Assembly (NCBI GenBank): GCA_009702305.1
Contig: WLIH01000091.1
Coordinates: 1-8,206 of the forward strand
Origin: Actinomycetota bacterium
GTDB taxonomy: Bacteria > Actinomycetota > Actinomycetes > Propionibacteriales > Nocardioidaceae
Direction: 5' to 3'
DNA length: 8,206 nt
The notes under the pieces were generated by a model. The model was not told the DNA's origin, searched no databases, and was given only the letters and a program-made list of their open reading frames with translations. Positions within the stretch are counted from its first letter, which is position 1, and every line of letters starts with the position of its first letter. The position numbers and the translations under genes were made by a program. Positions 1-6,675 of this stretch are shown piece after piece.

Positions 1-1425
1 GGCCACGCCGACCGCGACGGTGACGTAGACGAGCAGCGCGACCACGTTGGTCGGCTCGCTCACGGTCAGTCGTCCGACCGGCTCGGTGAAGAACCAGTTG
101 AGCGCGAGGAATCCGATCAACGCCGTGATCAGCGCGGACGCCATCCCGCCGACCAGCGCCACCAGCACGGTCGCGGCCAGGAAGGCCATCACGGCCAGCG
201 GCAGCTGGCGGGTGTCGTCCTGGAGCTGCAGGACCTCGGTCAGCACCAGCGGCACGAGCATGGCGGCCAGCCAGCCGGCGACCTGGCGGCGGCGCGAGAG
301 CGGCGAGGCCCGCCGCGGGACCCGGCGTACGGCGCGCGGCACCTCGTCGTGGGTGACCAGGTGGACATCGACCGGGCCGGCGAGCGACGCGATCCGGTCG
401 CCGGTCGTGCCGGTGAAGAGCTGGCGCACACGACCGTGACGCGAGACGCCGACCACGATCATGGTGGCGTTGGCGCCGGTCGCGAAGTCGACGACCGCGG
501 CCGGCACGTCCTCGCCGACGACCGAGTGGAAGGACCCGCCGAGCGAGGCCACCAGCTGCTGGGCGCGGGCGATCCGGGTCTCGTCGTGGTGACGCAGCCC
601 GTCGGTGGCGATGACGTGCACGGCGAGCAGGTCGGAGCCGGCGGCGCGCTGCGCCAGGCGGGCGCCGCGCCGCAGCAGGGTCTCGCTCTCAGGCCCGCCG
701 GTGACCGCGACGACGATGCGTTCCTTGGTCGGCCACGGATGGGCGATCCCCTGCGCGCGGCGATAGTCGCCGAGCGCGTCGTCGACCCGGTCCGCCAGCC
801 ACAGCAGCGCCAGCTCACGCAGGGCGGTGAGGTTGCCGACCCGGAAGTAGGACGTGAGCGAGGCGTCGATGTTCTCAGCGCGGTAGACGTTGCCGTGGGC
901 CATCCGCCGGCGCAGCGCGTCGGGACTCATGTCGACGAGCTGGATCTGGTCCGCCGTCCGCACGACGTCGTCGGGCACGGTCTCGCGCTGGCGGACCCCG
1001 GTGATCCGCTCGACCTCGTCGTTGAGCGACTCGAGGTGCTGGATGTTGACGGTCGTGATGACGTCGATGCCGGCGGCCCGCAGCTCCTCGATGTCCTGGG
1101 CCCGCTTCTCGTGGCGGCTGCCCGGCACGTTGGTGTGGGCGAGCTCGTCGACCAGCACGACCGCGGGAGCGCGCGCCACGATCGCGTCGGTGTCCATCTC
1201 GGTGAAGGTCGTGCCGCGGTAGGTCAGCTCCCGGCGCGGCACCACCTCGAGGCCCTCGAGCTGCGCGCTGGTGTGCGGACGGTCGTGGGTCTCGACGTAG
1301 CCGACCACCACGTCGGTGCCGCGATCCAGCCGGCGCCGCGCCTCGCCGAGCATGGCGTAGGTCTTGCCCACGCCGGGAGCGGCACCGAGGTAGACCGTCA
1401 GTCGGCCCCGCCGCGGTTCGCTCAT
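1..1425 (-). CDS. kdpD: KdpD, osmosensitive K+ sensor histidine kinase (N-terminal 475 residues, truncated by window edge)
   Basis: Membrane sensor kinase that, with the response regulator KdpE, switches on kdp expression when potassium is scarce. The visible part has the standard KdpD layout. Residues 8-215 are the KdpD N-terminal domain, with a Walker A motif GAAPGVGKT at 14-22 and a Walker B-like segment VVLVDELAHTN at about 89-99. Residues 235-358 form a universal-stress-protein-like domain with a GVSRHGR...GTTGDRI nucleotide-binding pattern at 326-345. From about 380 comes the DUF4118 membrane region, including NWFFTEP at 443-449. The frame is open to base 1, so the last membrane segments, the GAF-like region and the HisKA/HATPase kinase core lie outside the window. 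The ATG at 1425 is preceded by GAGG nine bases upstream (1435-1438) and lies 17 bases after the kdpC stop, so it is co-transcribed with kdpFABC. kdpE would be expected next, beyond the left edge. Function is certain from the motifs; intactness of the rest cannot be judged. Confidence 0.96.
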   Translation of the reverse strand, partial: MSEPRRGRLTVYLGAAPGVGKTYAMLGEARRRLDRGTDVVVGYVETHDRPHTSAQLEGLEVVPRRELTYRGTTFTEMDTDAIVARAPAVVLVDELAHTNVPGSRHEKRAQDIEELRAAGIDVITTVNIQHLESLNDEVERITGVRQRETVPDDVVRTADQIQLVDMSPDALRRRMAHGNVYRAENIDASLTSYFRVGNLTALRELALLWLADRVDDALGDYRRAQGIAHPWPTKERIVVAVTGGPESETLLRRGARLAQRAAGSDLLAVHVIATDGLRHHDETRIARAQQLVASLGGSFHSVVGEDVPAAVVDFATGANATMIVVGVSRHGRVRQLFTGTTGDRIASLAGPVDVHLVTHDEVPRAVRRVPRRASPLSRRRQVAGWLAAMLVPLVLTEVLQLQDDTRQLPLAVMAFLAATVLVALVGGMASALITALIGFLALNWFFTEPVGRLTVSEPTNVVALLVYVTVAVGVA

Positions 1426-1442
1426 GGTGGTGATCCTCGCAC

Positions 1443-2054
1443 TCAGTCCGCGGCTCGGAGCACTGCGATGTTCAGCTCCAGGACGTTGACGTGCGGCTCG
1501 CCCAGCACGCCGAGGGTGCGACCGCTGGTGTGCTCGGCGACCAGGTCGCGGACCGTGTCCTCGCTGAGACCCTGCGCGGCGGCGACCCGGGCGACCTGGA
1601 TGGCGGCGTACGCCGGCGAGATGTCGGGGTCCAGCCCGGAGGCCGACGCCGTGACGGCGTCCGGCGGGACGTCCGACTCGGGGACGCCCTCGCGCTCGGC
1701 GACCTCGGCCTTGGCCGCCTCGATCGAGGCCACCAGGTCCGGGTTGAGCGGGCCGAGGTTGGAGCCGTAGGTCGAGAGCATGTCGTAGCCGTCACCTGCG
1801 GCCGAGGGGCGCGGGAGGAAGAGCCCGTCGTCGTCGGTCACCTGTCCGATCAGCGCGGACCCGACGGCGTCGTCGCGGTCGGTGACGTGCTGGCCGGCGG
1901 CGTCGACGAGCGAGCCGTTGGCCCGCCACGGGGCGGCGACGGCCGCGACACCGGTGACCGCGAGCGGGTAGGCGAGCCCGACCAGCAGGGTCATCAGCAC
2001 CAGCAGGCGCAGTCCGGCGAGGCTGTTGCGGAAGAGCGAGTAGAGGTCCTTCAC
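1443..2054 (-). CDS. kdpC: KdpC, accessory subunit of the K+-transporting ATPase
   Basis: Single-pass membrane subunit of the KdpFABC potassium pump; in the family it binds KdpA and is thought to raise potassium or ATP affinity. The 203-residue product is of normal length (family about 190-200). It has one N-terminal membrane segment at about residues 15-40, then an extracytoplasmic domain with the family motifs GSALIGQ (65-71), LPRPSA (80-85), STYGSNLGPLNPDL (94-107), SGLDPDISPAYA (139-150) and GEPHVNVLELN (185-195). The start is GTG at 2054, chosen because AAAGGA lies six bases upstream (2061-2066) and the MKDLYSLFRNSLAGLR beginning fits the short cytoplasmic tail of the family. It starts 25 bases after the kdpB stop, and kdpD follows after 17 bases. 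Nothing is missing or unusual. Confidence 0.97.
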   Translation of the reverse strand: MKDLYSLFRNSLAGLRLLVLMTLLVGLAYPLAVTGVAAVAAPWRANGSLVDAAGQHVTDRDDAVGSALIGQVTDDDGLFLPRPSAAGDGYDMLSTYGSNLGPLNPDLVASIEAAKAEVAEREGVPESDVPPDAVTASASGLDPDISPAYAAIQVARVAAAQGLSEDTVRDLVAEHTSGRTLGVLGEPHVNVLELNIAVLRAAD

Positions 2055-2079
2055 GAGATGTCCTTTGTGGTGGTGGGGC

Positions 2080-4065
2080 TCAGAGACCGGGGATGAGCGA
2101 GATGACGAGATCGAGCAGCTTGATGCCGACGAACGGCGCCACGAGACCGCCCAGCCCGTAGATCAGCAGGTTGCGGCGCAGCAGATCGGTCGCCGACGCC
2201 GGCTGGTAGCTCACGCCGCGCAGCGCGAGCGGGATCAGCGCGATGATGATCAGCGCGTTGAACACGACCGCGGAGACGATGGCCGACTCCGGCGAGCTGA
2301 GCCGCATCACGTTGAGCGAGTCGAGCTGCGGGAAGGCCACCACGAACATCGCCGGCAGGATCGCGAAGTACTTCGCGACGTCGTTGGCGACCGAGAACGT
2401 CGTCAGCGCACCGCGGGTGATCAGCAGCTGCTTGCCGATCTCGACGATGTCGATGAGCTTGGTCGGGTCGGAGTCCAGGTCGACCATGTTGCCGGCCTCC
2501 TTGGCCGCGGTCGTGCCCGTGTTCATCGCGACGCCGACGTCGGCCTGGGCGAGCGCCGGCGCGTCGTTGGTGCCGTCGCCGCACATCGCGACCATCCGAC
2601 CGCCCTCCTGCTCCTTGCGGATCAGGGCGAGCTTGTCCTCCGGAGTGGCTTCGGCGAGGAAGTCGTCGACGCCTGCCTCGGCCGCGATCGCCCGGGCGGT
2701 CACCGCGTTGTCGCCGGTGATCATCACGGTGCGGATGCCCATCGCGCGCAGCTCGTCGAAGCGTTCGCGCATGCCCTCCTTGACGACGTCCTTGAGGTGG
2801 ATGACGCCGAGGAGCCGGGTGGAGCCGTCGCGCTGCTCGGCGACGACGAGCGGAGTGCCGCCGGTCGAGCTGACCTGCTCCACGAGCGTGTCGAGCTGCG
2901 GGAGGCTCCCGCCCGACCAGGCGGCGACGGCGGAGGCGGCGCCCTTGCGGATGCTGCGCCCGTCGACATCGATCCCGCTCATCCGCGTCGTGGCGGTGAA
3001 GGCGATCAGCTGGGCGCCGGCGGGCACCGGTCGCTCCGTGCCGACGAGCGCGACGATGCTGCGACCCTCGGGCGTCTCGTCGGCCAGCGACGAGAGCACC
3101 GCGGCCTCCGCGAGCTCGTCGGCGCTGACGCCGTCGAGGGCCAGCAGCTCCGAGGCCTGCCGGTTGCCGTAGGTGATGGTGCCGGTCTTGTCGAGGAGGA
3201 GCACGTCGACGTCGCCGGCCGCCTCGACGGCGCGCCCCGACATGGCCAGCACGTTGCGGCGCACGAGCCGGTCCATGCCCGCGATCCCGATCGCCGAGAG
3301 CAGGGCGCCGATCGTCGTCGGGATCAGGCAGACGAGGAGGGCGGTCAGCACGATCAGGGACTGGTGCGCGTCGCTGTAGTCGGCGATCGGGTAGAGCGTC
3401 GCGCAGACCACGACGAAGACCACCGTGAGCGAGGTGAGCAGCACGTTGAGGGCCAGCTCGTTGGGGGTGCGCTGACGCTCGGAGCCCTCGACCAGCGCGA
3501 TCATCCGGTCGACGAAGGAGTGCCCGGGCTCGGAAGTGATGCGGACGACGATCTGGTCCGAGAGCACCACCGTGCCGCCGGTGACGGCGCACCGGTCGCC
3601 GCCCGACTCCCGGATCACCGGAGCCGACTCGCCGGTGACGGCCGACTCGTCGACGGAGGCCACTCCCTCGACGACGTCGCCGTCGCCCGGGATCCGCTCG
3701 CCCGCTTCGACGACGACCAGGTCGCCGGCCCGCAGGGCCGTGCTCGGCACGGCCTCCAGGCTGCCGTCGGGTCGGCGCCGACGGGCGGTCGACTCCTGCT
3801 GCAGAGCCCGCAGGCTCGCGGCCTGGGCCTTGCCGCGGCCCTCGGCGACCGACTCCGCCAGGGTGCCGAAGAGCACCGTCAGCCAGAGCCAGATCGTGAC
3901 GAGGACGGCCAGCGACGAGGGGTCGAGCGCTGCCATCACCGTGGTGGCGACGGCACCGATCTCGACGACCAGCATCACGGGGGTGCGCAGCAGCTCACGA
4001 GGGTCGAGCTTGCGCAGCGCGCCGGGCAGGGCCTCGACGAGCTGCGGGAACAGGGACGACGTCAC
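2080..4065 (-). CDS. kdpB: KdpB, catalytic P-type ATPase subunit of the K+ pump
   Basis: Type IA P-type ATPase that hydrolyses ATP to drive potassium uptake through KdpA. The 661-residue product compares with 682 in E. coli. In order it shows membrane helices at about 30-73, the actuator domain with TGES at 144-147, helices at about 208-262 with the IPTTIG stretch (248-253), the phosphorylation motif DKTGT with Asp292, the nucleotide-binding KGAAS (374-378), TGDN (450-453), the hinge GDGTNDAP (496-503), and the NDVAKYF segment (561-567), whose Asp and Lys match the charged pair in E. coli KdpB helix 5. Ser147 of TGES, the serine whose phosphorylation inhibits the E. coli enzyme (Ser162), is present. 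I chose the GTG at 4065 because it overlaps the kdpA stop as GTGA, has GGAG eight bases upstream (4074-4077), and gives a family-typical N-terminus. The same frame stays open far upstream into kdpA, which is spurious. Translation is probably coupled to kdpA. Confidence 0.97.
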   Translation of the reverse strand: MTSSLFPQLVEALPGALRKLDPRELLRTPVMLVVEIGAVATTVMAALDPSSLAVLVTIWLWLTVLFGTLAESVAEGRGKAQAASLRALQQESTARRRRPDGSLEAVPSTALRAGDLVVVEAGERIPGDGDVVEGVASVDESAVTGESAPVIRESGGDRCAVTGGTVVLSDQIVVRITSEPGHSFVDRMIALVEGSERQRTPNELALNVLLTSLTVVFVVVCATLYPIADYSDAHQSLIVLTALLVCLIPTTIGALLSAIGIAGMDRLVRRNVLAMSGRAVEAAGDVDVLLLDKTGTITYGNRQASELLALDGVSADELAEAAVLSSLADETPEGRSIVALVGTERPVPAGAQLIAFTATTRMSGIDVDGRSIRKGAASAVAAWSGGSLPQLDTLVEQVSSTGGTPLVVAEQRDGSTRLLGVIHLKDVVKEGMRERFDELRAMGIRTVMITGDNAVTARAIAAEAGVDDFLAEATPEDKLALIRKEQEGGRMVAMCGDGTNDAPALAQADVGVAMNTGTTAAKEAGNMVDLDSDPTKLIDIVEIGKQLLITRGALTTFSVANDVAKYFAILPAMFVVAFPQLDSLNVMRLSSPESAIVSAVVFNALIIIALIPLALRGVSYQPASATDLLRRNLLIYGLGGLVAPFVGIKLLDLVISLIPGL

Positions 4066-5725
4066 GACAGGGACTCCACGATCGGACCGAGGGCGAGCAC
4101 CGGCACGTAGGTCAGACCGACCACGACCAGGGCGACGCCCGAGAGGAGGGCCACGAAGAGCGGCCGGTGGGTGGGCAGGGTGCCGGCGCTCGGCGGCAGC
4201 TGACGCTGCCGGGCGAACAGGCCGGCCAGGGCCAGCACGAACAGCATCGGCAGGAAGCGGCCGGCGAGCATCAGCACGCCGAGCAGGGTGTTCCAGAACG
4301 GCGTGCCGCTGGTCAGCCCGCCGAAGGCGCTGCCGTTGTTGTTGGCGGCCGACGTGACGGCGTACACCGCTTCGGAGAGTCCGTGCGGCCCCGACTCCTG
4401 GAGTCCGGCGAGCCCATCGCTCGCCGTGAGGGCGATCGCGGCGCCGCCCAGCACCAGGATCGGCGTCGTGAGCACGTAGAGGGCGACCAGGATGATCTCC
4501 CGTTGGCCGATCTTCTTGCCGAGGTACTCCGGTGTGCGACCGACCATCAGGCCGCACAGGAAGACGGTGACGATGGCGAGCATCAACATGCCGTAGAGAC
4601 CCGAGCCGGTGCCGCCGGGCGCGATCTCGCCGAGCATCATGTTGAACATCGCGACGCCCCCGCCGGGTGCGGTCAGCGAATCGTGCATCGCGTTGACCGC
4701 TCCGGTCGACGTGCCGGTCGTGGCAGCGGCGAAGAGCGCCGATCCGGCCTCGCCGAAGCGGACCTCCTTGCCCTCCATCGCGGCTCCGGCCGCTGCCGGA
4801 GCGGTGCCCGGGCCGGCCATCTCGGACACGGTGAGCAGCGCGACCGAGATGCCGAGCAGCAGCGCCATGACCGCGAGGATCGCGACGCCCTGGCGACGGT
4901 CCTTGACGATCAGGCCGAAGGCCCAGGCCATGGCGAAGGGGATCACCAGCAGCAGGAAGATCTGGAACAGGTTGGTGAACGGCGTCGGGTTCTCGAACGG
5001 GTGCGCGGAGTTGACGTTGTAGAAGCCGCCGCCGTTGGTGCCGATCTGCTTGATCGCCTCCTGGCTGGCGACCGGTCCTCCGGTCATCTCCTGGGTGCCG
5101 CCGGTCAGGGTCGTGATCGTGGAGGTGCCGGTGAGGTTCTGGATCGCGCCGAGCGCGATGAGGACGAACGCCGCCACGACCGAGGCGGCAGCAGCACCCG
5201 CAGCACGCCGCGCACCAGGTCGGACCAGAAGTTGCCGATCCGGCCGTCGCGTCGCGAGCTCGCGAGCCCGCGAGCGAAGGCGGCGGCCACCGCCATGCCG
5301 ACCGCGGCGGAGAGGAAGTTCTGCACCGACAGCCCCGACATCTGCATCAGGTGGCCGATGGTGACCTCGCCGGAGTACCACTGCCAGTTGGTGTTGGTGA
5401 CGAAGGAGACGGCGGTGTTCCAGGCGCCGTCGCTGGGCAGCGCCGACATCCCGATCGACAGCGGCAGGTGCTGTTGGAGGCGGCCGAAGCCGAACAGCAC
5501 CAGGATGCTTACCAGCGAGAAGCCGAGCACCGAGAGCGTGTAGGCCCGCCAGTGCTGGTCGGCGTCGGGGTCGACGCGCAGCAGGCGGTAGGCACCGGCC
5601 TCGACGCGGGTGTGGCGCGGCGAAGTGTAGAGGTGGGCGAGGTAGCGGCCCAGCAGGGGGACCGCGACGGCCAGGGCGAGCACGAGGAGCGCGATCTGGC
5701 CGAGGGCGGCAGGCGTGGCGCTCAC
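4062..5725 (-). pseudogene. kdpA: KdpA, K+-translocating subunit; reading frame broken once near 5186 (mutation or sequencing error)
   Basis: KdpA is the channel-like subunit that selects potassium and hands it to KdpB. The gene is complete but lies in two frames. GTG 5725 reads to codon 179 (base 5189) in one frame; from 5186 to the stop at 4062 the family sequence continues in another. One restored base around 5186-5188 gives a 554-residue protein (E. coli 557), and lengths between conserved blocks on both sides match the family as I recall it. All four selectivity-loop regions are present: [14 protein letters not shown] (107-120), [10 protein letters not shown] (228-237), [15 protein letters not shown] (336-350) and [10 protein letters not shown] (459-468); EYLGKK is at 400-405. 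As written, the first frame gives a 206-residue product ending at 5105 with an Arg/Ser-rich tail. GGAG lies nine bases before the start (5735-5738), which overlaps the upstream peptide's stop as GTGA. The pristine downstream half and intact neighbours point to a recent lesion or a base-call error, not decay. Confidence 0.93.
5183..5191 (-). other. Apparent one-base deletion in kdpA
   Basis: On the minus strand the sequence CTGCTGCCGCCTCGG is read Leu-Leu-Pro-Pro-Arg in the frame coming from the kdpA start. The family sequence resumes one base earlier as GCC TCG GTC GTG (Ala-Ser-Val-Val) from base 5186. Adding one base after CTGCTGCC gives Leu-Leu-Pro-Ala-Ser-Val-Val, which fits the usual helix after the conserved FW.DLVR segment. 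The neighbourhood is GC-rich and made of short CTG/GCC runs, where a base can be lost by slippage or miscalled. I see no poly-A or poly-T slippery run that would suggest programmed frameshifting. Confidence 0.85.
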
Positions 5726-5814
5726 TGGTCGGGGCTCCGGTCGAGGAGGCCCACGAGGAGCGCGCAGATGGCGAAGAACGCCACGGTCAGCAGGAGATAG
5801 AGGACATCGGACAC
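5722..5814 (-). CDS. KdpF-position small single-pass membrane peptide (30 residues)
   Basis: A 30-residue peptide starting at GTG 5814 ([20 protein letters not shown] then [10 protein letters not shown]). Residues 4-24 form one hydrophobic helix, followed by a short polar tail. Its stop overlaps the kdpA GTG start as GTGA, so it is the first gene of the operon and is coupled to kdpA. In size, topology and position it matches KdpF, the roughly 29-residue peptide that stabilises the Kdp complex in E. coli. However, it lacks the tail I associate with many KdpF proteins (helix ending in ..PE[KR]F) and looks more like the second type of small kdp-leader peptide, with an L.VAFF...LL...DR pattern. 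I therefore give no symbol. The only upstream Shine-Dalgarno candidate is a weak GAGAG. The reading frame is clear; assignment to the KdpF family proper is uncertain. Confidence 0.75.
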   Translation of the reverse strand: MSDVLYLLLTVAFFAICALLVGLLDRSPDQ

Positions 5815-5823
5815 GTCGTCACT

Positions 5824-5840
5824 CTCGACCGCGCGTCGAG
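5824..5840. repeat. Inverted repeat CTCGAC-N5-GTCGAG upstream of the kdp operon
   Basis: A perfect 6-bp inverted repeat with a 5-base spacer (CGCGC) that ends 9 bases before the GTG start of the first kdp gene. It could be a short hairpin in the kdp leader next to the ribosome-binding region, or a dimeric regulator site. Six-base GC-rich arms can occur by chance in DNA of this composition, so the role is unproven. Confidence 0.4.
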
Positions 5841-5855
5841 CCGCACCGGACGTCG

Positions 5856-5894
5856 TTGACGCTTCCTTGATGCCGGCGGTGCCGTCCTTGACGC
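5856..5894. promoter_or_regulatory. Three TTGAYGC direct repeats, candidate KdpE operator of the kdp operon
   Basis: TTGACGC (5856-5862), TTGATGC (5867-5873) and TTGACGC (5888-5894) lie in one orientation, with starts 11 and 21 bases apart, so close to one and two helical turns. The first pair has a 7-base repeat plus 4-base spacer, the layout of Pho-box-type sites bound by OmpR/PhoB-family regulators, and KdpE belongs to that family. On the kdp strand they read GCRTCAA, and the nearest copy ends 41 bases before the first kdp start codon. I could not see a convincing -10 element for kdp between the repeats and the start. The same DNA could also serve the divergent hydrolase gene. Repeat geometry is seen directly; the bound protein is inferred. 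Confidence 0.45.
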
Positions 5895-5963
5895 ATCGCC
5901 AGCACGGCCGACACCGTCAGCCTGCTCGGACGGCGCGATGTGCGGCGTCGCCGACCATCCCGG

Positions 5964-5976
5964 CAGAATGCAGCCG
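5964..5976 (+). promoter_or_regulatory. Possible -10 element for a leaderless hydrolase transcript
   Basis: CAGAAT at 5964-5969 ends seven bases before the GTG start of the hydrolase gene at 5976. In actinobacteria, a -10-like box placed this close to the start codon, with no Shine-Dalgarno sequence, is typical of leaderless transcripts. The match to TANNNT is only partial and no clear -35 box lies 17-18 bases upstream, so this is a weak call. Confidence 0.3.
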
Positions 5977-6671
5977 TGACCGAGACGGCGTTCGAGTACT
6001 CCAACCTGAGCGGGCGCCCGCTCGCGCCGCTGGTGCGCTACGGCGGGTTGGTGCTGCGCGGCATCCACCAGGTGCAGCAGCAGGTGGCGCCGTACGCCGC
6101 CGCGTGGGAGGCCGGCAACCGGCGCGCCCTGGCCGAGCCGGACGGGCCCGTGTGGGTCGCGATCGGGGACTCGATGACCCAGGGCATCGGCGCCTCGGCC
6201 CACGACCGCGGCTGGGTCGGCCAACTCGCGGAGCAGCTGCCGGTGCCGCACCGGATCGTCAACCTCGGCTTCAACGGTGCGCGCGTCTCGGACGTGCTCG
6301 ACCGTCAGCTCCCCGCGCTCGAGCGTCTGGTGGGCGAGCACGGCGTCACCCCCGACCTGGTGACGGTGATGATCGGCAGCAACGACCTCTTCAGCCGGCG
6401 CTGGCGCCCCCAGCTGCTCGCCTCCGCCGCCGAGATGCTGCAGCGGCTGCCGGTCGGCACCGTGGTCGCCAACCAGCCCGGTGGACGGGCCCTCCCGGCT
6501 CGCTTCAACGCCCTGATCGACGCGGCGGTCGCCGAGCGGGGGCTGCGGCTCGCTGACTTCCGCGACCCGCGGATGCGCGACTGGCGCGGCAAGATCGCGG
6601 CCGACCACTTCCACCCCAACGACCTCGGCTACGCCGGGATGGCCGAGATCATGCTCGAGTCGGTGCGCTGA
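5976..6671 (+). CDS. SGNH/GDSL-family hydrolase (esterase/lipase-like), cytoplasmic
   Basis: A 231-residue SGNH hydrolase. The family blocks are in order: IGDSMTQG at 63-70 with the nucleophile Ser66 in block I; NLGFNGARV at 96-104, supplying the oxyanion Gly of block II; IGSNDL at 133-138 with the block III Asn136; and DHFHPND at 210-216, with Asp210 and His213 completing the triad (DxxH). No signal peptide or membrane segment is seen, so it should act in the cytoplasm on an ester or acyl substrate that cannot be named from sequence. I prefer the GTG at 5976: the upstream GTG at 5940 would add only an Arg-rich 12-residue stretch, and 5976 lies just behind a -10-like box. It is transcribed away from kdp through a 161-base shared intergenic region and converges on the permease gene. 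There is no evidence that it belongs functionally to potassium uptake. Confidence 0.9.
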   Translation: MTETAFEYSNLSGRPLAPLVRYGGLVLRGIHQVQQQVAPYAAAWEAGNRRALAEPDGPVWVAIGDSMTQGIGASAHDRGWVGQLAEQLPVPHRIVNLGFNGARVSDVLDRQLPALERLVGEHGVTPDLVTVMIGSNDLFSRRWRPQLLASAAEMLQRLPVGTVVANQPGGRALPARFNALIDAAVAERGLRLADFRDPRMRDWRGKIAADHFHPNDLGYAGMAEIMLESVR

Positions 6672-6675
6672 GGGC

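Noticed and set aside
2065..4110. Long plus-strand open frame (681 codons) opposite kdpB, with others opposite kdpA (4167-5543) and kdpD (349-1770)
   Set aside because: The translations are Arg/Asp/Gly/His-rich with no recognisable domain, and they mirror the codon pattern of clear kdp genes on the other strand. Such antisense frames are expected in GC-rich DNA.
4066..4557. N-terminal extension of kdpB to an 825-codon frame
   Set aside because: This stretch overlaps the 3' end of kdpA in another frame and translates to low-complexity Arg/Pro/Gly sequence. The GTG at 4065 gives the normal KdpB N-terminus and a GTGA overlap.
5183..5191. Programmed ribosomal frameshift in kdpA
   Set aside because: No slippery heptamer or downstream structure stands out, KdpA is not known to use frameshifting, and the shifted frame offers no useful short product. 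A mutation or base-call error is simpler.
5856..5893. TTGACG copies as -35 boxes of plus-strand promoters
   Set aside because: No TANNNT-like -10 box lies 16-18 bases downstream of any copy, so the repeats fit an operator better than -35 elements.
5787..6614. 275-codon minus-strand frame opposite the hydrolase
   Set aside because: It is a shadow of the hydrolase gene: no domain is seen, it runs through the kdp intergenic region, and the plus-strand frame has all SGNH blocks.
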